Assembly (NCBI RefSeq): GCF_011761355.1
Contig: NZ_JAASRW010000001.1
Coordinates: 558,001 to 622,000 of the forward strand
DNA length: 64,000 bases
Source of the DNA: Paenibacillus lupini
GTDB taxonomy: Bacteria > Bacillota > Bacilli > Paenibacillales > Paenibacillaceae
Direction: 5' to 3'
Positions 53,638-63,658 of this stretch are shown piece after piece. A model generated the notes under the pieces. The model was given only the letters and a program-made list of their open reading frames with translations. It was not told where the DNA came from and did no database searches. The first letter of the stretch is position 1, and every line of letters starts with the position of its first letter. The translations under genes and the position numbers were made by a program.

Positions 53638-53664
53638 GGCGACCTTCAAAAGGTCGTCTTTTTT
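53638..53664 (+). terminator. Rho-independent terminator of the mmg operon
   Basis: GGCGACCTT pairs with AAGGTCGTC (one G-T pair), followed by six T. Confidence 0.88.
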
Positions 53665-53686
53665 CATGTTTTCTTGACATCCTTCA

Positions 53687-53716
53687 TTGAGTTATGGGCA
53701 CCATACCGCTTATAAT
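53687..53716 (+). promoter_or_regulatory. Candidate SigA promoter of the second ABC-F gene
   Basis: TTGAGT (53687-53692), 18-bp spacer, TATAAT (53711-53716), 38 bp before the start codon. Confidence 0.6.
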
Positions 53717-53753
53717 ATAACGAGAAAAAAGTTTAAAAAGAAAAGGTGCATTC

Positions 53754-55310
53754 ATGAGTATATTAAACGTAGAACGATTAAGCCATGGCTTTGGCGACCG
53801 CGCGATTTTTAACGATGTATCTTTCCGACTGCTCAAAGGGGAGCATATCGGCCTGATCGGCGCGAACGGCGAAGGCAAATCAACCTTCATGAACATTATT
53901 ACAGGCAAGCTCCAGCCGGATGACGGCAAGGTGGAGTGGTCCAAACGGATGCGCGTTGGTTACCTCGACCAGCATGCGGTACTCAGCAAAGGGCTGACAA
54001 TGCGCGATGTTCTTAAAGGCGCTTTCCAATATTTGTTTGACATGGAACAAGAGATGAACGATATGTACGGCCGTATGGGCGACGTATCACCTGAAGAGCT
54101 GGAGAAGCTGCTTGAGGATGTTGGCACGATTCAAGATACGCTGACGAATCAGGATTTCTATTTGATCGATGCGAAAATCGACGAAACGGCACGTGGCCTT
54201 GGTCTGACTGATGTTGGTCTGGACAAGGATGTTCATGATCTGAGCGGCGGTCAGCGTACGAAGGTATTGCTTGCGAAGCTTCTCCTTGAGAAGCCAGACA
54301 TTCTGCTCCTTGACGAGCCTACCAACTATCTCGATGAGCAGCATATCGAATGGCTGAAGCGTTATCTGCAGGAGTATGAGAATGCCTTTATTCTAATCTC
54401 CCATGATATTCCGTTCCTTAACAGTGTAATCAACTTGATCTACCATATGGAAAACCAAGAGCTGACTCGTTATGTAGGCGACTACGATCATTTCCTTGAA
54501 GTTCACGAAATGAAGAAGCAGCAGCTGGAATCCGCGTTCAAACGCCAGCAGCAGGAAATTTCCGAGCTGAAGGATTTCGTTCAACGTAATAAAGCAAGCG
54601 TTGCGACACGTAATATGGCGATGTCCAGACAGAAGAAGCTCGATAAGATGGAAGTTATTGAGCTGGCGAAGGAAAAACCGAAGCCGCAGTTCAACTTTAT
54701 TGACGCTAGAGCTTCCAGCAAGCTGATTTTTGAGACGAAGGATCTTGTTATCGGTTATGATTCGCCGCTCTCGAGACCACTTAATCTCCGTATGGAGCGT
54801 GGTCAGAAGATTGCCCTGGTTGGTGCAAACGGTATTGGTAAAACAACGCTTCTTCGCAGTATCCTAGGTGAGATTCCAGCACTTGAAGGTTCGGTCCAGC
54901 TGGGCGATATCCTCAGCATCGGTTATTTCCAACAGGAAATGAAAGAAGCGAATAACAATACATGTATCGATGAAATTTGGAATGAGTTCCCGTCATATTC
55001 CCAATTCGAAGTACGTGCAGCACTGGCGAAATGCGGCCTTACAACGAAGCATATTGAGAGCAAAATCGCGGTACTGAGCGGCGGCGAGAAGGCGAAAGTT
55101 CGTCTCTGTAAGCTGATCAACCGTGAGACAAACCTTCTTGTGCTTGACGAGCCTACGAACCATTTGGACGTTGATGCGAAAGAAGAACTGGCACGTGCAC
55201 TGAAAGCTTACAAAGGAAGCATTCTGCTCATCTCCCACGAACCGGAATTCTACAAGCAAGTCGTTACTGATACGTGGAATTGTGAGACGTGGACGACGAA
55301 AGTATTCTAA
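53754..55310 (+). CDS. ABC-F family ATPase (YkpA/YbiT-like)
   Basis: 518 residues, two ATPase domains: Walker A GANGEGKST and GANGIGKTT, signatures LSGGQ and LSGGE, and both LLLDEPTN/LVLDEPTN with the catalytic Glu. The long helical linker (about 240-320) is the tRNA-contacting region, and QLESAFKRQQQEISELKDF fits the linker of YkpA-type proteins. Unrelated in linker sequence to the ABC-F protein at 42867. Acts on the ribosome; precise role unclear. Confidence 0.93.
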   Translation: MSILNVERLSHGFGDRAIFNDVSFRLLKGEHIGLIGANGEGKSTFMNIITGKLQPDDGKVEWSKRMRVGYLDQHAVLSKGLTMRDVLKGAFQYLFDMEQEMNDMYGRMGDVSPEELEKLLEDVGTIQDTLTNQDFYLIDAKIDETARGLGLTDVGLDKDVHDLSGGQRTKVLLAKLLLEKPDILLLDEPTNYLDEQHIEWLKRYLQEYENAFILISHDIPFLNSVINLIYHMENQELTRYVGDYDHFLEVHEMKKQQLESAFKRQQQEISELKDFVQRNKASVATRNMAMSRQKKLDKMEVIELAKEKPKPQFNFIDARASSKLIFETKDLVIGYDSPLSRPLNLRMERGQKIALVGANGIGKTTLLRSILGEIPALEGSVQLGDILSIGYFQQEMKEANNNTCIDEIWNEFPSYSQFEVRAALAKCGLTTKHIESKIAVLSGGEKAKVRLCKLINRETNLLVLDEPTNHLDVDAKEELARALKAYKGSILLISHEPEFYKQVVTDTWNCETWTTKVF

Positions 55311-55337
55311 GCCATTTGTGCATAATAGATAGAACTG

Positions 55338-55375
55338 AACCTGCCTGACAGCTGTTGTCAGGCAGGTTTTTTTTT
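55338..55375 (+). terminator. Rho-independent terminator
   Basis: AACCTGCCTGACA pairs with TGTCAGGCAGGTT, followed by nine T. Confidence 0.94.
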
Positions 55376-55395
55376 GGACTTGGGAGCATACGGAT

Positions 55396-55450
55396 ATACC
55401 CCCTATAGGTATTTTTAATGATTGACGTATATACGGGTGGGGGGTATACT
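55396..55450 (+). promoter_or_regulatory. copA promoter with two CsoR-like boxes
   Basis: TTGACG (55422-55427), 17-bp spacer and TATACT (55445-55450). ATACCCCCTATAGGTAT (55396-55412) lies upstream of the -35, and ATACGGGTGGGGGGTAT (55431-55447) covers the spacer and -10. Both resemble CsoR boxes (TACCCC/GGGGTA). A copper-responsive repressor is the likely ligand. Confidence 0.78.
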
Positions 55451-55487
55451 AAAGCCAATCAGATGATTTAGAAATGGATGTGAGAGT

Positions 55488-57710
55488 ATGCCTCCCGTAC
55501 AATCGAGTGATCAGACTACTTTAGATATAACCGGTATGACCTGTGCTGCCTGTGCGAACCGTATTGAGAAAGGGCTTAATAGATTGCCCGGCATTACCTC
55601 TGCTACGGTCAACTTCGCGATGGAAACCGCTAGAGTCGAATACGCACCAGGTGAAATTACGATTGAAGATATAGAGCGGAAAGTCGAACAGCTTGGTTAT
55701 GCTGCAGTTGAACGGGTTGAACGAAATGCAGACGAGCGACAGCCAGATCGTACCGCTCAAATTCGCAAGTTAATCTTTTCTGCGTTGTTGTCTCTGCCGC
55801 TAATCTGGAGTATGGTGGGGCACTTCTCCTTTACCTCGTGGATGTATGTTCCTGAGCTGTTCATGAACCCTTGGTTTCAGCTAATCCTAGCAACCCCGGT
55901 ACAACTGTACATTGGCGGTTCGTTCTATGTCAGTGCCTATAAGGCACTGCGGAACGGTGGAGCTAACATGGATGTCCTTATTGCGTTAGGCACGTCGGCC
56001 GCCTACTTCTACAGTGTGTATGCAACAATCAAATGGGCAGCAGACGGTGCATCCATGCATCATGCGCCAGAGCTGTATTTCGAGACCAGCGCCATCCTGA
56101 TAACGCTTGTACTGCTTGGGAAGCTTTTCGAGACATTGGCGAAAGGACGTACTTCCGAAGCGATCAAGTCACTTATGGGGCTTCGTGCTAAGACGGCAAC
56201 CGTCATAAGGGAAGGTCAAGAAATCAGCATTCCCGTAGAACAAGTGTTAAAAGGGGATATCGTTATTGTTCGTCCCGGTGAGAAGATTCCGGTTGATGGG
56301 GTCGTGGTAGAAGGCTTCTCAGCAGTAGACGAAGCGATGCTGACGGGAGAAAGCCTGCCGGTTGAGAAGAAAGCTGGTGAACCGGTGATCGGAGCAACGA
56401 TTAACGGTAATGGCGTGTTGAAGGTCCAAGCGACAAAGGTTGGAGCAGAGACGGCTCTTGCTCAGATCATTCGGGTCGTGGAGGAAGCGCAAGGCTCCAA
56501 AGCTCAAATTCAGCGGGTCGCAGATGTGATCTCAGGAATCTTTGTCCCTATTGTGACAGGTATAGCGGTTGTTGCTTTCCTGGTTTGGCTGATCTTCATC
56601 GAGCCTGGTGATGTGACGTCCGCACTTGAGACAGCTATAGCTATCTTGGTGATTGCCTGCCCATGTGCGCTTGGTTTGGCAACTCCTACCTCGATTATGG
56701 CGGGATCAGGCCGTGCAGCTGAGTTAGGTATATTGTTCAAAGGCGGAGAACATCTCGAGCAGACGCATAAGGTGAATGTGATCCTCTTGGATAAGACAGG
56801 AACGGTGACGAACGGTAAACCTTCCCTGACCGATATTGTTGTAGAAGGCTGGGAAGAAGAGCAGTTCCTTCATCTCGTAGGCAGTGCTGAGCAAATGTCG
56901 GAGCATCCATTAGCGGTAGCCATTACAGATGGGATACGGGAGAGGGGTATCACGCTTACGTCAGTGGATTCGTTCGAAGCGCTGCCGGGCTATGGCATTC
57001 GAGCTGTCGTGGAAGGGAACTCCTTGTTGATTGGTACCCGCCGACTGCTGGAAGAGAGCGGTATTCTCGCCAATCAAGCTTACACCAATATGGCTGAGCT
57101 TGAGGAAGCAGGAAAAACAGCGATGCTTGTTGCGATCAATGGCCAATATGGAGGAATTCTCGCGGCTGCCGACACAATCAAAGACAGCTCTGTATCTGCG
57201 GTAAAACGATTGAAGGAGCTTGGGCTTCAGGTCATTATGGTGACTGGTGACAATAAGCGGACTGCTCAAGCTATCGCGAAGCAGGCTGGAATAGATCAAG
57301 TGCTAGCAGAAGTATTGCCGGAAGGCAAGGCAACAGAAGTGAAAAGGCTGCAGCAGCAAGGACATATTGTAGCCATGGTTGGAGACGGCATTAATGATGC
57401 GCCGGCACTCGCAACCGCTCATATCGGCATCGCGATAGGGACAGGTACGGATGTGGCGATGGAAGCAGCGGATGTGACATTAATGCGGGGAGATCTGGAG
57501 AGTATTCCAGATGCAATCTATATAAGCCGAATGACGATGCGGAATATTAAGCAAAATCTTTTCTGGGCGCTGGGTTATAACACGCTTGGTATCCCAATTG
57601 CAGCAATTGGACTGCTGGCTCCATGGGTAGCAGGGGCAGCGATGGCACTCAGCTCGGTTTCCGTCGTCTTGAACGCCTTGCGGCTGCAAAAGCTCCAGGT
57701 AAGAAAATAA
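55488..57710 (+). CDS. copA: Copper-exporting P-type ATPase CopA
   Basis: 740 residues. One N-terminal heavy-metal domain ([10 protein letters not shown]), eight membrane segments with the CPC motif in helix 6 (VIACPCALG, about 391), phosphorylation site DKTGTVTNG (Asp435), SEHPLA for nucleotide binding, and [10 protein letters not shown]. These features identify a P1B-1 Cu(I) exporter. One metal-binding domain rather than the two of B. subtilis CopA. Behind a promoter with two CsoR-like boxes. No copZ or csoR gene is in the window. Confidence 0.95.
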   Translation: MPPVQSSDQTTLDITGMTCAACANRIEKGLNRLPGITSATVNFAMETARVEYAPGEITIEDIERKVEQLGYAAVERVERNADERQPDRTAQIRKLIFSALLSLPLIWSMVGHFSFTSWMYVPELFMNPWFQLILATPVQLYIGGSFYVSAYKALRNGGANMDVLIALGTSAAYFYSVYATIKWAADGASMHHAPELYFETSAILITLVLLGKLFETLAKGRTSEAIKSLMGLRAKTATVIREGQEISIPVEQVLKGDIVIVRPGEKIPVDGVVVEGFSAVDEAMLTGESLPVEKKAGEPVIGATINGNGVLKVQATKVGAETALAQIIRVVEEAQGSKAQIQRVADVISGIFVPIVTGIAVVAFLVWLIFIEPGDVTSALETAIAILVIACPCALGLATPTSIMAGSGRAAELGILFKGGEHLEQTHKVNVILLDKTGTVTNGKPSLTDIVVEGWEEEQFLHLVGSAEQMSEHPLAVAITDGIRERGITLTSVDSFEALPGYGIRAVVEGNSLLIGTRRLLEESGILANQAYTNMAELEEAGKTAMLVAINGQYGGILAAADTIKDSSVSAVKRLKELGLQVIMVTGDNKRTAQAIAKQAGIDQVLAEVLPEGKATEVKRLQQQGHIVAMVGDGINDAPALATAHIGIAIGTGTDVAMEAADVTLMRGDLESIPDAIYISRMTMRNIKQNLFWALGYNTLGIPIAAIGLLAPWVAGAAMALSSVSVVLNALRLQKLQVRK

Positions 57711-57746
57711 GAGAGAGCAGATCAAACACCACAGTTGGATTAGGAG

Positions 57747-57776
57747 TTGTCCAATACAACCAAAAGCCGTTATAAT
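57747..57776 (+). promoter_or_regulatory. Candidate SigA promoter of the YebC-family gene
   Basis: TTGTCC (57747-57752), 18-bp spacer, TATAAT (57771-57776). Confidence 0.6.
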
Positions 57777-57809
57777 AGGCTTATAGAAAATTGAAGAAAG
57801 TGGTGCAGC

Positions 57810-58526
57810 ATGGGTCGTAAGTGGAATAATATCAAAGAGAAAAAAGCTTCGAAAGATGCGAATACTAGCCGTATTTATGCGAAATTTGGTCTTGAAATTT
57901 ATGTAGCAGCGAAGAAAGGCGAGCCAAATCCGGAGTCCAATGGCGCTCTGAAGTTCGTCCTTGAACGCGCGAAGACGTATAACGTTCCGAAAGCGATTAT
58001 TGACCGCGCTATTGAGAAAGCAAAAGGCGGCTCGGATGAGCAATATTTCGAGCTTCGTTATGAAGGTTTTGGTCCAGCTGGTTCGATGATTATTGTCGAC
58101 GCTCTGACAAACAACGTAAACCGTACAGCTCCTGAAGTACGTTCCGCTTTTAACAAAGCTGGCGGTAACATGGGTGTCAGCGGATCGGTATCTTATATGT
58201 TCGATCAAACGGCTGTTATCGGTGTGGAAGGCAAGTCTTTGGATGATGTACTGGAATTGATGTTGGAAGCTGATGTTGATGTCCGCGATATCGTAGAAGA
58301 AGACGAGACCATCATGGTCTACGCAGCACCTGATCAATTTAACGCCGTACAAGAAGCATTCAAGACCGCTGGTATTACGGAATTTGTTGTTGCCGAAGTA
58401 ACAATGCTAGCACAAAACTTCGTAACACTTCCGGAAGACGCGGTAGCTTCCTTCGAGAAGCTGATTGATGCTCTTGAAGATTTGGAAGACGTTCAACAGG
58501 TGTATCATAACGTTGAATTTGAATAG
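57810..58526 (+). CDS. yeeI: YebC-family protein, YeeI type
   Basis: 238 residues. The N-terminus [20 protein letters not shown] and [24 protein letters not shown], the central YEGFGPAG and [13 protein letters not shown] motifs, and the C-terminal [13 protein letters not shown] match YebC/PmpR proteins of the YeeI subgroup. The family was annotated as transcription factors; recent work links it to relief of ribosome stalling at proline stretches. The product is cytoplasmic. Its own promoter and terminator. Confidence 0.92.
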   Translation: MGRKWNNIKEKKASKDANTSRIYAKFGLEIYVAAKKGEPNPESNGALKFVLERAKTYNVPKAIIDRAIEKAKGGSDEQYFELRYEGFGPAGSMIIVDALTNNVNRTAPEVRSAFNKAGGNMGVSGSVSYMFDQTAVIGVEGKSLDDVLELMLEADVDVRDIVEEDETIMVYAAPDQFNAVQEAFKTAGITEFVVAEVTMLAQNFVTLPEDAVASFEKLIDALEDLEDVQQVYHNVEFE

Positions 58527-58539
58527 GTAATAAGAGATG

Positions 58540-58568
58540 ACGGTCGCCAATTTGGCGGCCGTTTTTTT
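58540..58568 (+). terminator. Rho-independent terminator
   Basis: ACGGTCGCCAA pairs with TTGGCGGCCGT with one G-T pair, followed by seven T. Confidence 0.9.
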
Positions 58569-58720
58569 GTTGCTGCTGGATTAATAATTAGGTATATCCA
58601 AGTATAGTAGGTAACCTCAAACACATCTAATGAAAAACATTTCAGTTCTTTTCATCCTTCTAGAAGTCCTTTAGAATGAGGTTGGCTTCATAACTTACAG
58701 TTGAATGGAGGAACAATACA

Positions 58721-59659
58721 ATGAAATATCGGAAACTTGGCGGTACAGGTCTGAAAGTGAGTGAAATCAGCTTAGGCAGCTGGCTTACATATGGTGGTTA
58801 TGTGGAACGTGAGAATGCGGTTAACGCGATTCGCACAGCTTATGATCTTGGAATTAACTTTTTTGATACAGCAAATGTGTACGAGCGTGGCGGTGCAGAG
58901 GTATTAGTCGGTGAAGCGCTCAAAGCTTATCCTCGTGAATCGTATGTGCTTGCAACAAAAGTATTCTGGCCGATGGGTGAAGGTCCAAATGACCGCGGCT
59001 TGTCCCGTAAGCATGTGATCGAGCAGGCGAATGCAAGCCTTAAGCGTCTTGGTCATGATTATATCGATATTTTCTACTGTCATCGTCATGATCCAGAGAC
59101 ACCGCTGCATGAAACGCTGCGCGCATTGGACGATCTCGTTCGTTCAGGCAAAGTGCTGTATGTGGGTGTAAGTGAATGGCAGGCTTCGCAAATCGCGGAA
59201 GCACTTGGTGTGGCAGATCGTTATCTACTTGACCGTATTGTTGTTAACCAACCGATCTATAATATGTTTGAGCGTTATATTGAGAAGGAGATCATCCCGC
59301 TCAGCGAGCGTTCCGGTATCGGTCAAGTCGTATTCTCACCACTTGCACAAGGTCTCTTGACAGGTAAATATACCTCTACAACAGACTTCCCGGCTGACAG
59401 CCGTGCTTCCAAAATCGATTGGATGGGCAAGGGCATCACAGAGGAGAAAATCAACAAAGTACGCCAGCTTGAAGCGATTGCATCTGAGCTTGAGATCAGT
59501 GTCGGCAACTTGGCGCTTGCTTGGATTCTCCGCCAACCGAACGTTGCGAGCGCACTTGTTGGCGCAAGTCGTCCGGAGCAAGTGACCGAGAATGCGAAAG
59601 CGTCCGGCATTATGCTTAGTGAAGACGTACTTACCCAAATCGAAACAATTCTGAAATAA
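58721..59659 (+). CDS. Aldo/keto reductase (potassium-channel beta-subunit-like branch)
   Basis: 312 residues of an (alpha/beta)8 aldo/keto reductase: the catalytic tetrad appears as Asp and Tyr in FFDTANVYE, Lys in LATKVF, and His in FYCHRHD. NADPH-binding LVGASRPEQVTENA lies near the C-terminus. YRKLGGTGLKVSEISLGSW is the family opening. Substrate not predictable. GGAGG lies upstream of the ATG. The SDR gene follows 31 bp downstream, so they may share an operon. Confidence 0.92.
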   Translation: MKYRKLGGTGLKVSEISLGSWLTYGGYVERENAVNAIRTAYDLGINFFDTANVYERGGAEVLVGEALKAYPRESYVLATKVFWPMGEGPNDRGLSRKHVIEQANASLKRLGHDYIDIFYCHRHDPETPLHETLRALDDLVRSGKVLYVGVSEWQASQIAEALGVADRYLLDRIVVNQPIYNMFERYIEKEIIPLSERSGIGQVVFSPLAQGLLTGKYTSTTDFPADSRASKIDWMGKGITEEKINKVRQLEAIASELEISVGNLALAWILRQPNVASALVGASRPEQVTENAKASGIMLSEDVLTQIETILK

Positions 59660-59690
59660 ATCAGGAATTGATCTGAAGGAGCTAGAAGGA

Positions 59691-60539
59691 ATGGCTAAAG
59701 TTGTAGTAACCGGTGGCAGCGGGATGCTTGGGCGCTGGATCGTCAAGCATTTTGTTGAACAGGGATATGAAGTATTAAACGTAGATACCCGACATCCGGA
59801 AGAAGCGATCTGCAATACGCTCATTGTTAATCTCGAGGACTTGGGTCAGACCTACGGTGCACTTGCAGGGGCCGATGCGGTGGTGCATATGGCTGCGATT
59901 CCAAGAGCAGGAATGGTACCGCCAGAGGTTACTTTCCGCAACAATGTCATGGCGACTTATAATGTGCTTGAGGCAGCGGCTGGTCTGGGTATTCAAAAGG
60001 TCGTTATCGCTTCCAGCGAATCTTCCTACGGGATCTGCTTCGCAGAGCATCCGTTTGGCCCGCAATATGTACCGATGGATGAAGCTCATCCACAGCTGCC
60101 ACAGGATAGCTACGGCTTATCCAAAATCGTTAATGAAGCAACGGCTGACATGTTCCACCGCCGTACTGGCATGCAGGTCGTATCGCTGAGGCTCGGCAAT
60201 GTCATTCCACCGGAATGGTATGAGCGCTTCCCTTCGTTTATTCATAAACCAGAGGAGCGGGAGCGCATCTTGTGGAGCTATATCGATACACGTGATGTTG
60301 CTGAAGCCTGTGAGCTTGCCATCAAAGCTGAAGGGCTTGGCTCAGTAGCTATCAACCTTGCTAACGATGAATCGAGTATGGATATGACGAGCCGTGAGCT
60401 GATGGCAGCTCGTTACCCGGAAGTGACCGATTTCCGCGCACCACTGGAAGGGTACGAATCACTTCTTAATAGTGATAAAGCAAAGAAACTGCTGGGCTGG
60501 CAGCCGAAGTATTTCTGGCGTGAGCAGCTTGGTAAATAG
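59691..60539 (+). CDS. NAD-dependent epimerase/dehydratase (extended SDR)
   Basis: 282 residues: Rossmann motif GGSGMLG (7-13), acidic end of strand 2 (NVDTR), Ser-Ser-Tyr region ASSESSYG and YGLSK with the catalytic Tyr and Lys. Related to nucleotide-sugar epimerases; substrate unknown. GGAGCTAGAAGG precedes the ATG. Follows the aldo/keto reductase. Strong hairpin downstream. Confidence 0.9.
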   Translation: MAKVVVTGGSGMLGRWIVKHFVEQGYEVLNVDTRHPEEAICNTLIVNLEDLGQTYGALAGADAVVHMAAIPRAGMVPPEVTFRNNVMATYNVLEAAAGLGIQKVVIASSESSYGICFAEHPFGPQYVPMDEAHPQLPQDSYGLSKIVNEATADMFHRRTGMQVVSLRLGNVIPPEWYERFPSFIHKPEERERILWSYIDTRDVAEACELAIKAEGLGSVAINLANDESSMDMTSRELMAARYPEVTDFRAPLEGYESLLNSDKAKKLLGWQPKYFWREQLGK

Positions 60540-60556
60540 GTAGTGAAATGTTCGTT

Positions 60557-60595
60557 CAAAAGGGCCCTTATCGCATTGCGATAAGGGCCCTTTTG
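60557..60595. terminator. Long perfect hairpin, probable bidirectional terminator
   Basis: A 19-base arm (AAAAGGGCCCTTATCGCA preceded by C) is exactly complementary to the following arm with a one-base centre; A-run and T-run lie on either side. Confidence 0.85.
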
Positions 60596-60718
60596 AATTT
60601 TGCACATATCGAAATCTCTAAATATGGTAAAATTTATGAGTTATATTTAAAGGGGATGTCACATTACGGACTTTGCCGTTGTTATACAGGTAATTAAAGA
60701 GAGAAGAAAGGAGAGTTT

Positions 60719-61300
60719 ATGGAATCTATTCAACGGGAGTTTGCCGAGAGAATCGAAGAATGGGTTGAGGAAGTGCAGAAAGGGGAGTCGGAGCAATATC
60801 GGGCGATTGTGCTGCATTTTCAGAGGAGAATACATCTGTATTGTTTCCATATGCTGGGGAATCCGTCAGAAGCAGAGGATGCGGTACAAGAGGTTTTTCT
60901 AAAAGCCTACACCTCTATAGCCACTTATAAACCAATCATATCGTTTTCTGCCTGGCTATATCGGATCGCTCATAATCATTGCCTGAATCTGATTAAGCAA
61001 CGTAAGAAGCGGCTGCAGCTGTATAACATTATTGTGCGCCTGCAGGTTCATGAGCCTGCCAGTCATGCGGCTAATCTAGTTGAGGAATTACTGGAGAGTC
61101 TGTCCGTCCATGATCGTCAATTAGTGATTTTGAAAGTCATTGAGGAACGAAGCTTTGCGGAAATCTCGGAAATTACAGGGGATAAAGAGGCGACATTGCG
61201 CAAACAATTCGAGCGCCTGCGTAAGAAAATCGTACGATCCTCAGATTGGAATAGGAAGGAGCTGCTAGATGAAAACCAAGCGATTTGTACGGAGAGCTGA
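60719..61300 (+). CDS. ECF-type RNA polymerase sigma factor
   Basis: 193 residues. Region 2 is clear (AEDAVQEVFLKAYTSIATYKPIISFSAWLYRIAHN, with the DAxQE pattern and FSAWLYRIA), then a variable linker and region 4 with a helix-turn-helix (LVILKVIEERSFAEISEITGDKEATLRKQFERLRKK). Region 1 is absent, as usual for ECF sigmas. It overlaps the membrane protein gene downstream by 32 bp, which is the typical sigma/anti-sigma arrangement. AAAGGAG before the ATG. Target promoter unknown. Confidence 0.92.
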   Translation: MESIQREFAERIEEWVEEVQKGESEQYRAIVLHFQRRIHLYCFHMLGNPSEAEDAVQEVFLKAYTSIATYKPIISFSAWLYRIAHNHCLNLIKQRKKRLQLYNIIVRLQVHEPASHAANLVEELLESLSVHDRQLVILKVIEERSFAEISEITGDKEATLRKQFERLRKKIVRSSDWNRKELLDENQAICTES

Positions 61301-62261
61301 TTCTTTCGAACAAATTCACGCCGCTGTCTGTCACCCTGTGGAGATTGATTTCTCTGAGCGAATCATGCAGAAAATTACTGCTCATCATGTATCTGAGCCT
61401 GCTGCGCTGTCCACACATCGAAAGTATAAGCCTAATCGAGTAACTTTATTAGTTGCTATTATCGCAATAAGCTTCGTTGTATTAAGTGGTTTCATGTATG
61501 CAGCGGTATCATCAGGGTGGGTCACTCTTAAAGATAAGAACGGTAAGGTTACGCTGACGGTGGAATCGAACTTGCAGGGTCCAGTAGATGAGGAATCTGT
61601 AACTCAAATGAAGCTTTCGGAGGGAATTATAAATTTACTCAAACCGGGAGAATCTGCAGTCATTGCATTCGGGGAAGATGCAGGGACAGTTGAGCGCACA
61701 GGGCTGCCCATATATACTTCATCGACGTCAAAGCCATTTATCTACAACTCAGTGAGAGAGATCTCATCTGCTTTTATGAAAGAAGTAAATAACATCGCGC
61801 CGCCAATCCAATCCATTGGGAAAGCTGTTTTAACAAATATAAAATTACAAACGCTATACGATTCCTATTTACCAAACAAAGAGGAATGGATCTACGATAA
61901 GGATGAAGCAACCGGATATCCTTACGCTTATCAAAAGATTCATACACCTGTCCATATATCTGGAGTAGTCTATGAGTATTCAGATACGAAGGCAACCTAT
62001 CAAACATGGATTGACAACAACAATATGAATTTAGGATCGATACTTGTTGACAATCCGTCATCCTCCAATATTATTCGTATAGAAGGGCAAGAGATATACA
62101 GGAACTTAAGGAAGGATTCGAAAATAAAGCAATACTTTTGGTCAGCACAGAGAAATGCAGAAAGTGACCGCTATAATTACATGGTAAACAGCAGCGATGC
62201 ATCAGATAAGGAACTAAGATCATTCACAAAGGCTTTTATTAAAGCATACCAGTTGAAATAA
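61269..62261 (+). CDS. Probable membrane anti-sigma factor of the upstream ECF sigma
   Basis: 330 residues with one membrane segment (about 58-78), a 57-residue cytoplasmic part without a zinc motif, and a 250-residue outer domain with no recognised fold. Gene overlap with the ECF sigma (32 bp) and single-pass topology point to an anti-sigma factor. AAGGAG precedes the ATG. The large outer domain may sense an envelope signal. Terminator follows directly. Confidence 0.78.
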   Translation: MKTKRFVRRADSFEQIHAAVCHPVEIDFSERIMQKITAHHVSEPAALSTHRKYKPNRVTLLVAIIAISFVVLSGFMYAAVSSGWVTLKDKNGKVTLTVESNLQGPVDEESVTQMKLSEGIINLLKPGESAVIAFGEDAGTVERTGLPIYTSSTSKPFIYNSVREISSAFMKEVNNIAPPIQSIGKAVLTNIKLQTLYDSYLPNKEEWIYDKDEATGYPYAYQKIHTPVHISGVVYEYSDTKATYQTWIDNNNMNLGSILVDNPSSSNIIRIEGQEIYRNLRKDSKIKQYFWSAQRNAESDRYNYMVNSSDASDKELRSFTKAFIKAYQLK

Positions 62262-62268
62262 AGAGAAT

Positions 62269-62307
62269 CTGGCTGTACCGTATTTGATCGGTGCAGCCAG
62301 TTTTTTT
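62269..62307 (+). terminator. Rho-independent terminator
   Basis: CTGGCTGTACCG pairs with CGGTGCAGCCAG with one G-T pair, followed by seven T. Confidence 0.93.
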
Positions 62308-62394
62308 GTATAGACGCAATTCCCAGTGGAGGAGTATACTTTATTAGCTTACATAATTGAACAAACTTATGGACATAAGAAGGTGCAGCTGCTT

Positions 62395-63297
62395 GTGAGT
62401 TATGTGTATTTATTCCTGGCAACATTAGCATGGAGCTTTGTTGGGGTCTTGGTTAAGACAGCATCAACGATGGTAGACAGTTCGATCATCACGTTATGCC
62501 GGTTTTTCTTTGGCGTTGTGGTGCTGGCAATCTATCTGCTTATGAAGGATGGCCGGATTCAATTCCGTGCCCGTATGAAATGGCTATGGTTTGGTGCGGC
62601 CGGCAAATCAGCCAATTATGTATTCGAGAATATCGCCCTCATGATTGGGTATTCCTACGGCAATATTCTTGTACAACCGGTGCAGACCGTCGTGCTGCTG
62701 ATTTCTGGCAGCATTATCTTCAAAGAAAAAGTGACAAAGGCTGGATGGCTGTCGGCTGCTCTATGCGTTATCGGTGTTATTGTTGTTGGATGGAACGGCG
62801 TTCCGCTGGATGAACTGCTCGGCAGTAGTGGATTAACAACGTTACTCTTCACCTTGGCAGGGATCGGGGCGGCTATTCACGTTTTAAGTCAACGAATGCT
62901 GGTGAAGACGATGGACAATGGTAACATGAACTTCTCGGTCTTCTTATTGGCGACCTTGATGGTATCTATACCTGTGCCATTTCAGATTCATGGATTTACG
63001 GGACCAATAACATTTGGAGCATGGGGGGCGCTAATCCTCTTGGGGATTATTACAGGACTTAGCTTCTTCTGGTTCGCGGAAGCGATGAGGCGAGTACCGT
63101 TTGCGGTCGTGGCCATTGTGGGCAACAGCTCGGTATTATTCTCCATCCTATGGGCGTATATTTTCTTCCGTGATCCGATTACAAGCTATATCATTGTTGG
63201 TACACTAATCTTCGTAGCAGGCTTCCTGCTTCTTAACTTCTCGGGTCCCAGGAAGAAACCGGTGAAGCAAGAAAGCAGTGCTGAAGCAGCGTTATAA
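62395..63297 (+). CDS. DMT-family (EamA) transporter
   Basis: About 300 residues with ten hydrophobic segments in two EamA repeats (first: VYLFLATLAWSFVGVLVKTA; second from about 155). Possible metabolite or drug exporter; direction and substrate unknown. The start is uncertain: a GTG at 62395 has GAAGGTG ten bases upstream, a GTG at 62326 extends the frame by 23 residues and overlaps GGAGGAG. I use the GTG at 62395 since it lies just before the first helix. Confidence 0.85.
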   Translation: MSYVYLFLATLAWSFVGVLVKTASTMVDSSIITLCRFFFGVVVLAIYLLMKDGRIQFRARMKWLWFGAAGKSANYVFENIALMIGYSYGNILVQPVQTVVLLISGSIIFKEKVTKAGWLSAALCVIGVIVVGWNGVPLDELLGSSGLTTLLFTLAGIGAAIHVLSQRMLVKTMDNGNMNFSVFLLATLMVSIPVPFQIHGFTGPITFGAWGALILLGIITGLSFFWFAEAMRRVPFAVVAIVGNSSVLFSILWAYIFFRDPITSYIIVGTLIFVAGFLLLNFSGPRKKPVKQESSAEAAL

Positions 63298-63321
63298 CCT
63301 GTTGAATGGAGCGAAATAACC

Positions 63322-63519
63322 ATGGAACAAACAAGCAACCTTCCAAGCAAACTAAGCAAGCCTGCTATGCGGGCATTTACTGGAGCGGGCTACGTAAAGA
63401 TTGAGCAGTTTGCTGAACTGACCGAAAAAGAAGTGCTGGAGCTGCATGGCGTAGGGCCAACAGCCATTGTTCTGCTTCGCCAAGCATTGGCAGACAAGGG
63501 CTTATCTTTTCGCAAATAA
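63322..63519 (+). CDS. Small helix-hairpin-helix DNA-binding protein
   Basis: 65 residues. LSKPAMRAFTGAGYVKIEQFAELTEKEVLELHGVGPTAI resembles the C-terminal domain of RNA polymerase alpha and TfoX C-termini, with a helix-hairpin-helix and the GVGPTA turn. No other domain. DNA or protein contact is the likely role; target unknown. GGAGCG lies upstream of the ATG. Confidence 0.85.
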   Translation: MEQTSNLPSKLSKPAMRAFTGAGYVKIEQFAELTEKEVLELHGVGPTAIVLLRQALADKGLSFRK

Positions 63520-63530
63520 ATAGAAGTGCT

Positions 63531-63564
63531 AGGGCAGTGATGATGGTATCGCTGCTCTTTTTTT
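63531..63564 (+). terminator. Rho-independent terminator
   Basis: AGGGCAGTGAT pairs with ATCGCTGCTCT with two G-T pairs, followed by eight T. Confidence 0.85.
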
Positions 63565-63658
63565 ATGAGGAAATATATAAGCAACTGTTTCATAATTTGG
63601 ATTCCTTCGTTATATATTTGTAAGCATGTGACCATGATGGGTAATGGAGGGATCCTAG

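Noticed and set aside
57480..58352. Minus-strand frame of 290 codons
   Set aside because: Antisense to copA and the YebC-family gene, both clearly real; the composition looks like the reverse of coding sequence.
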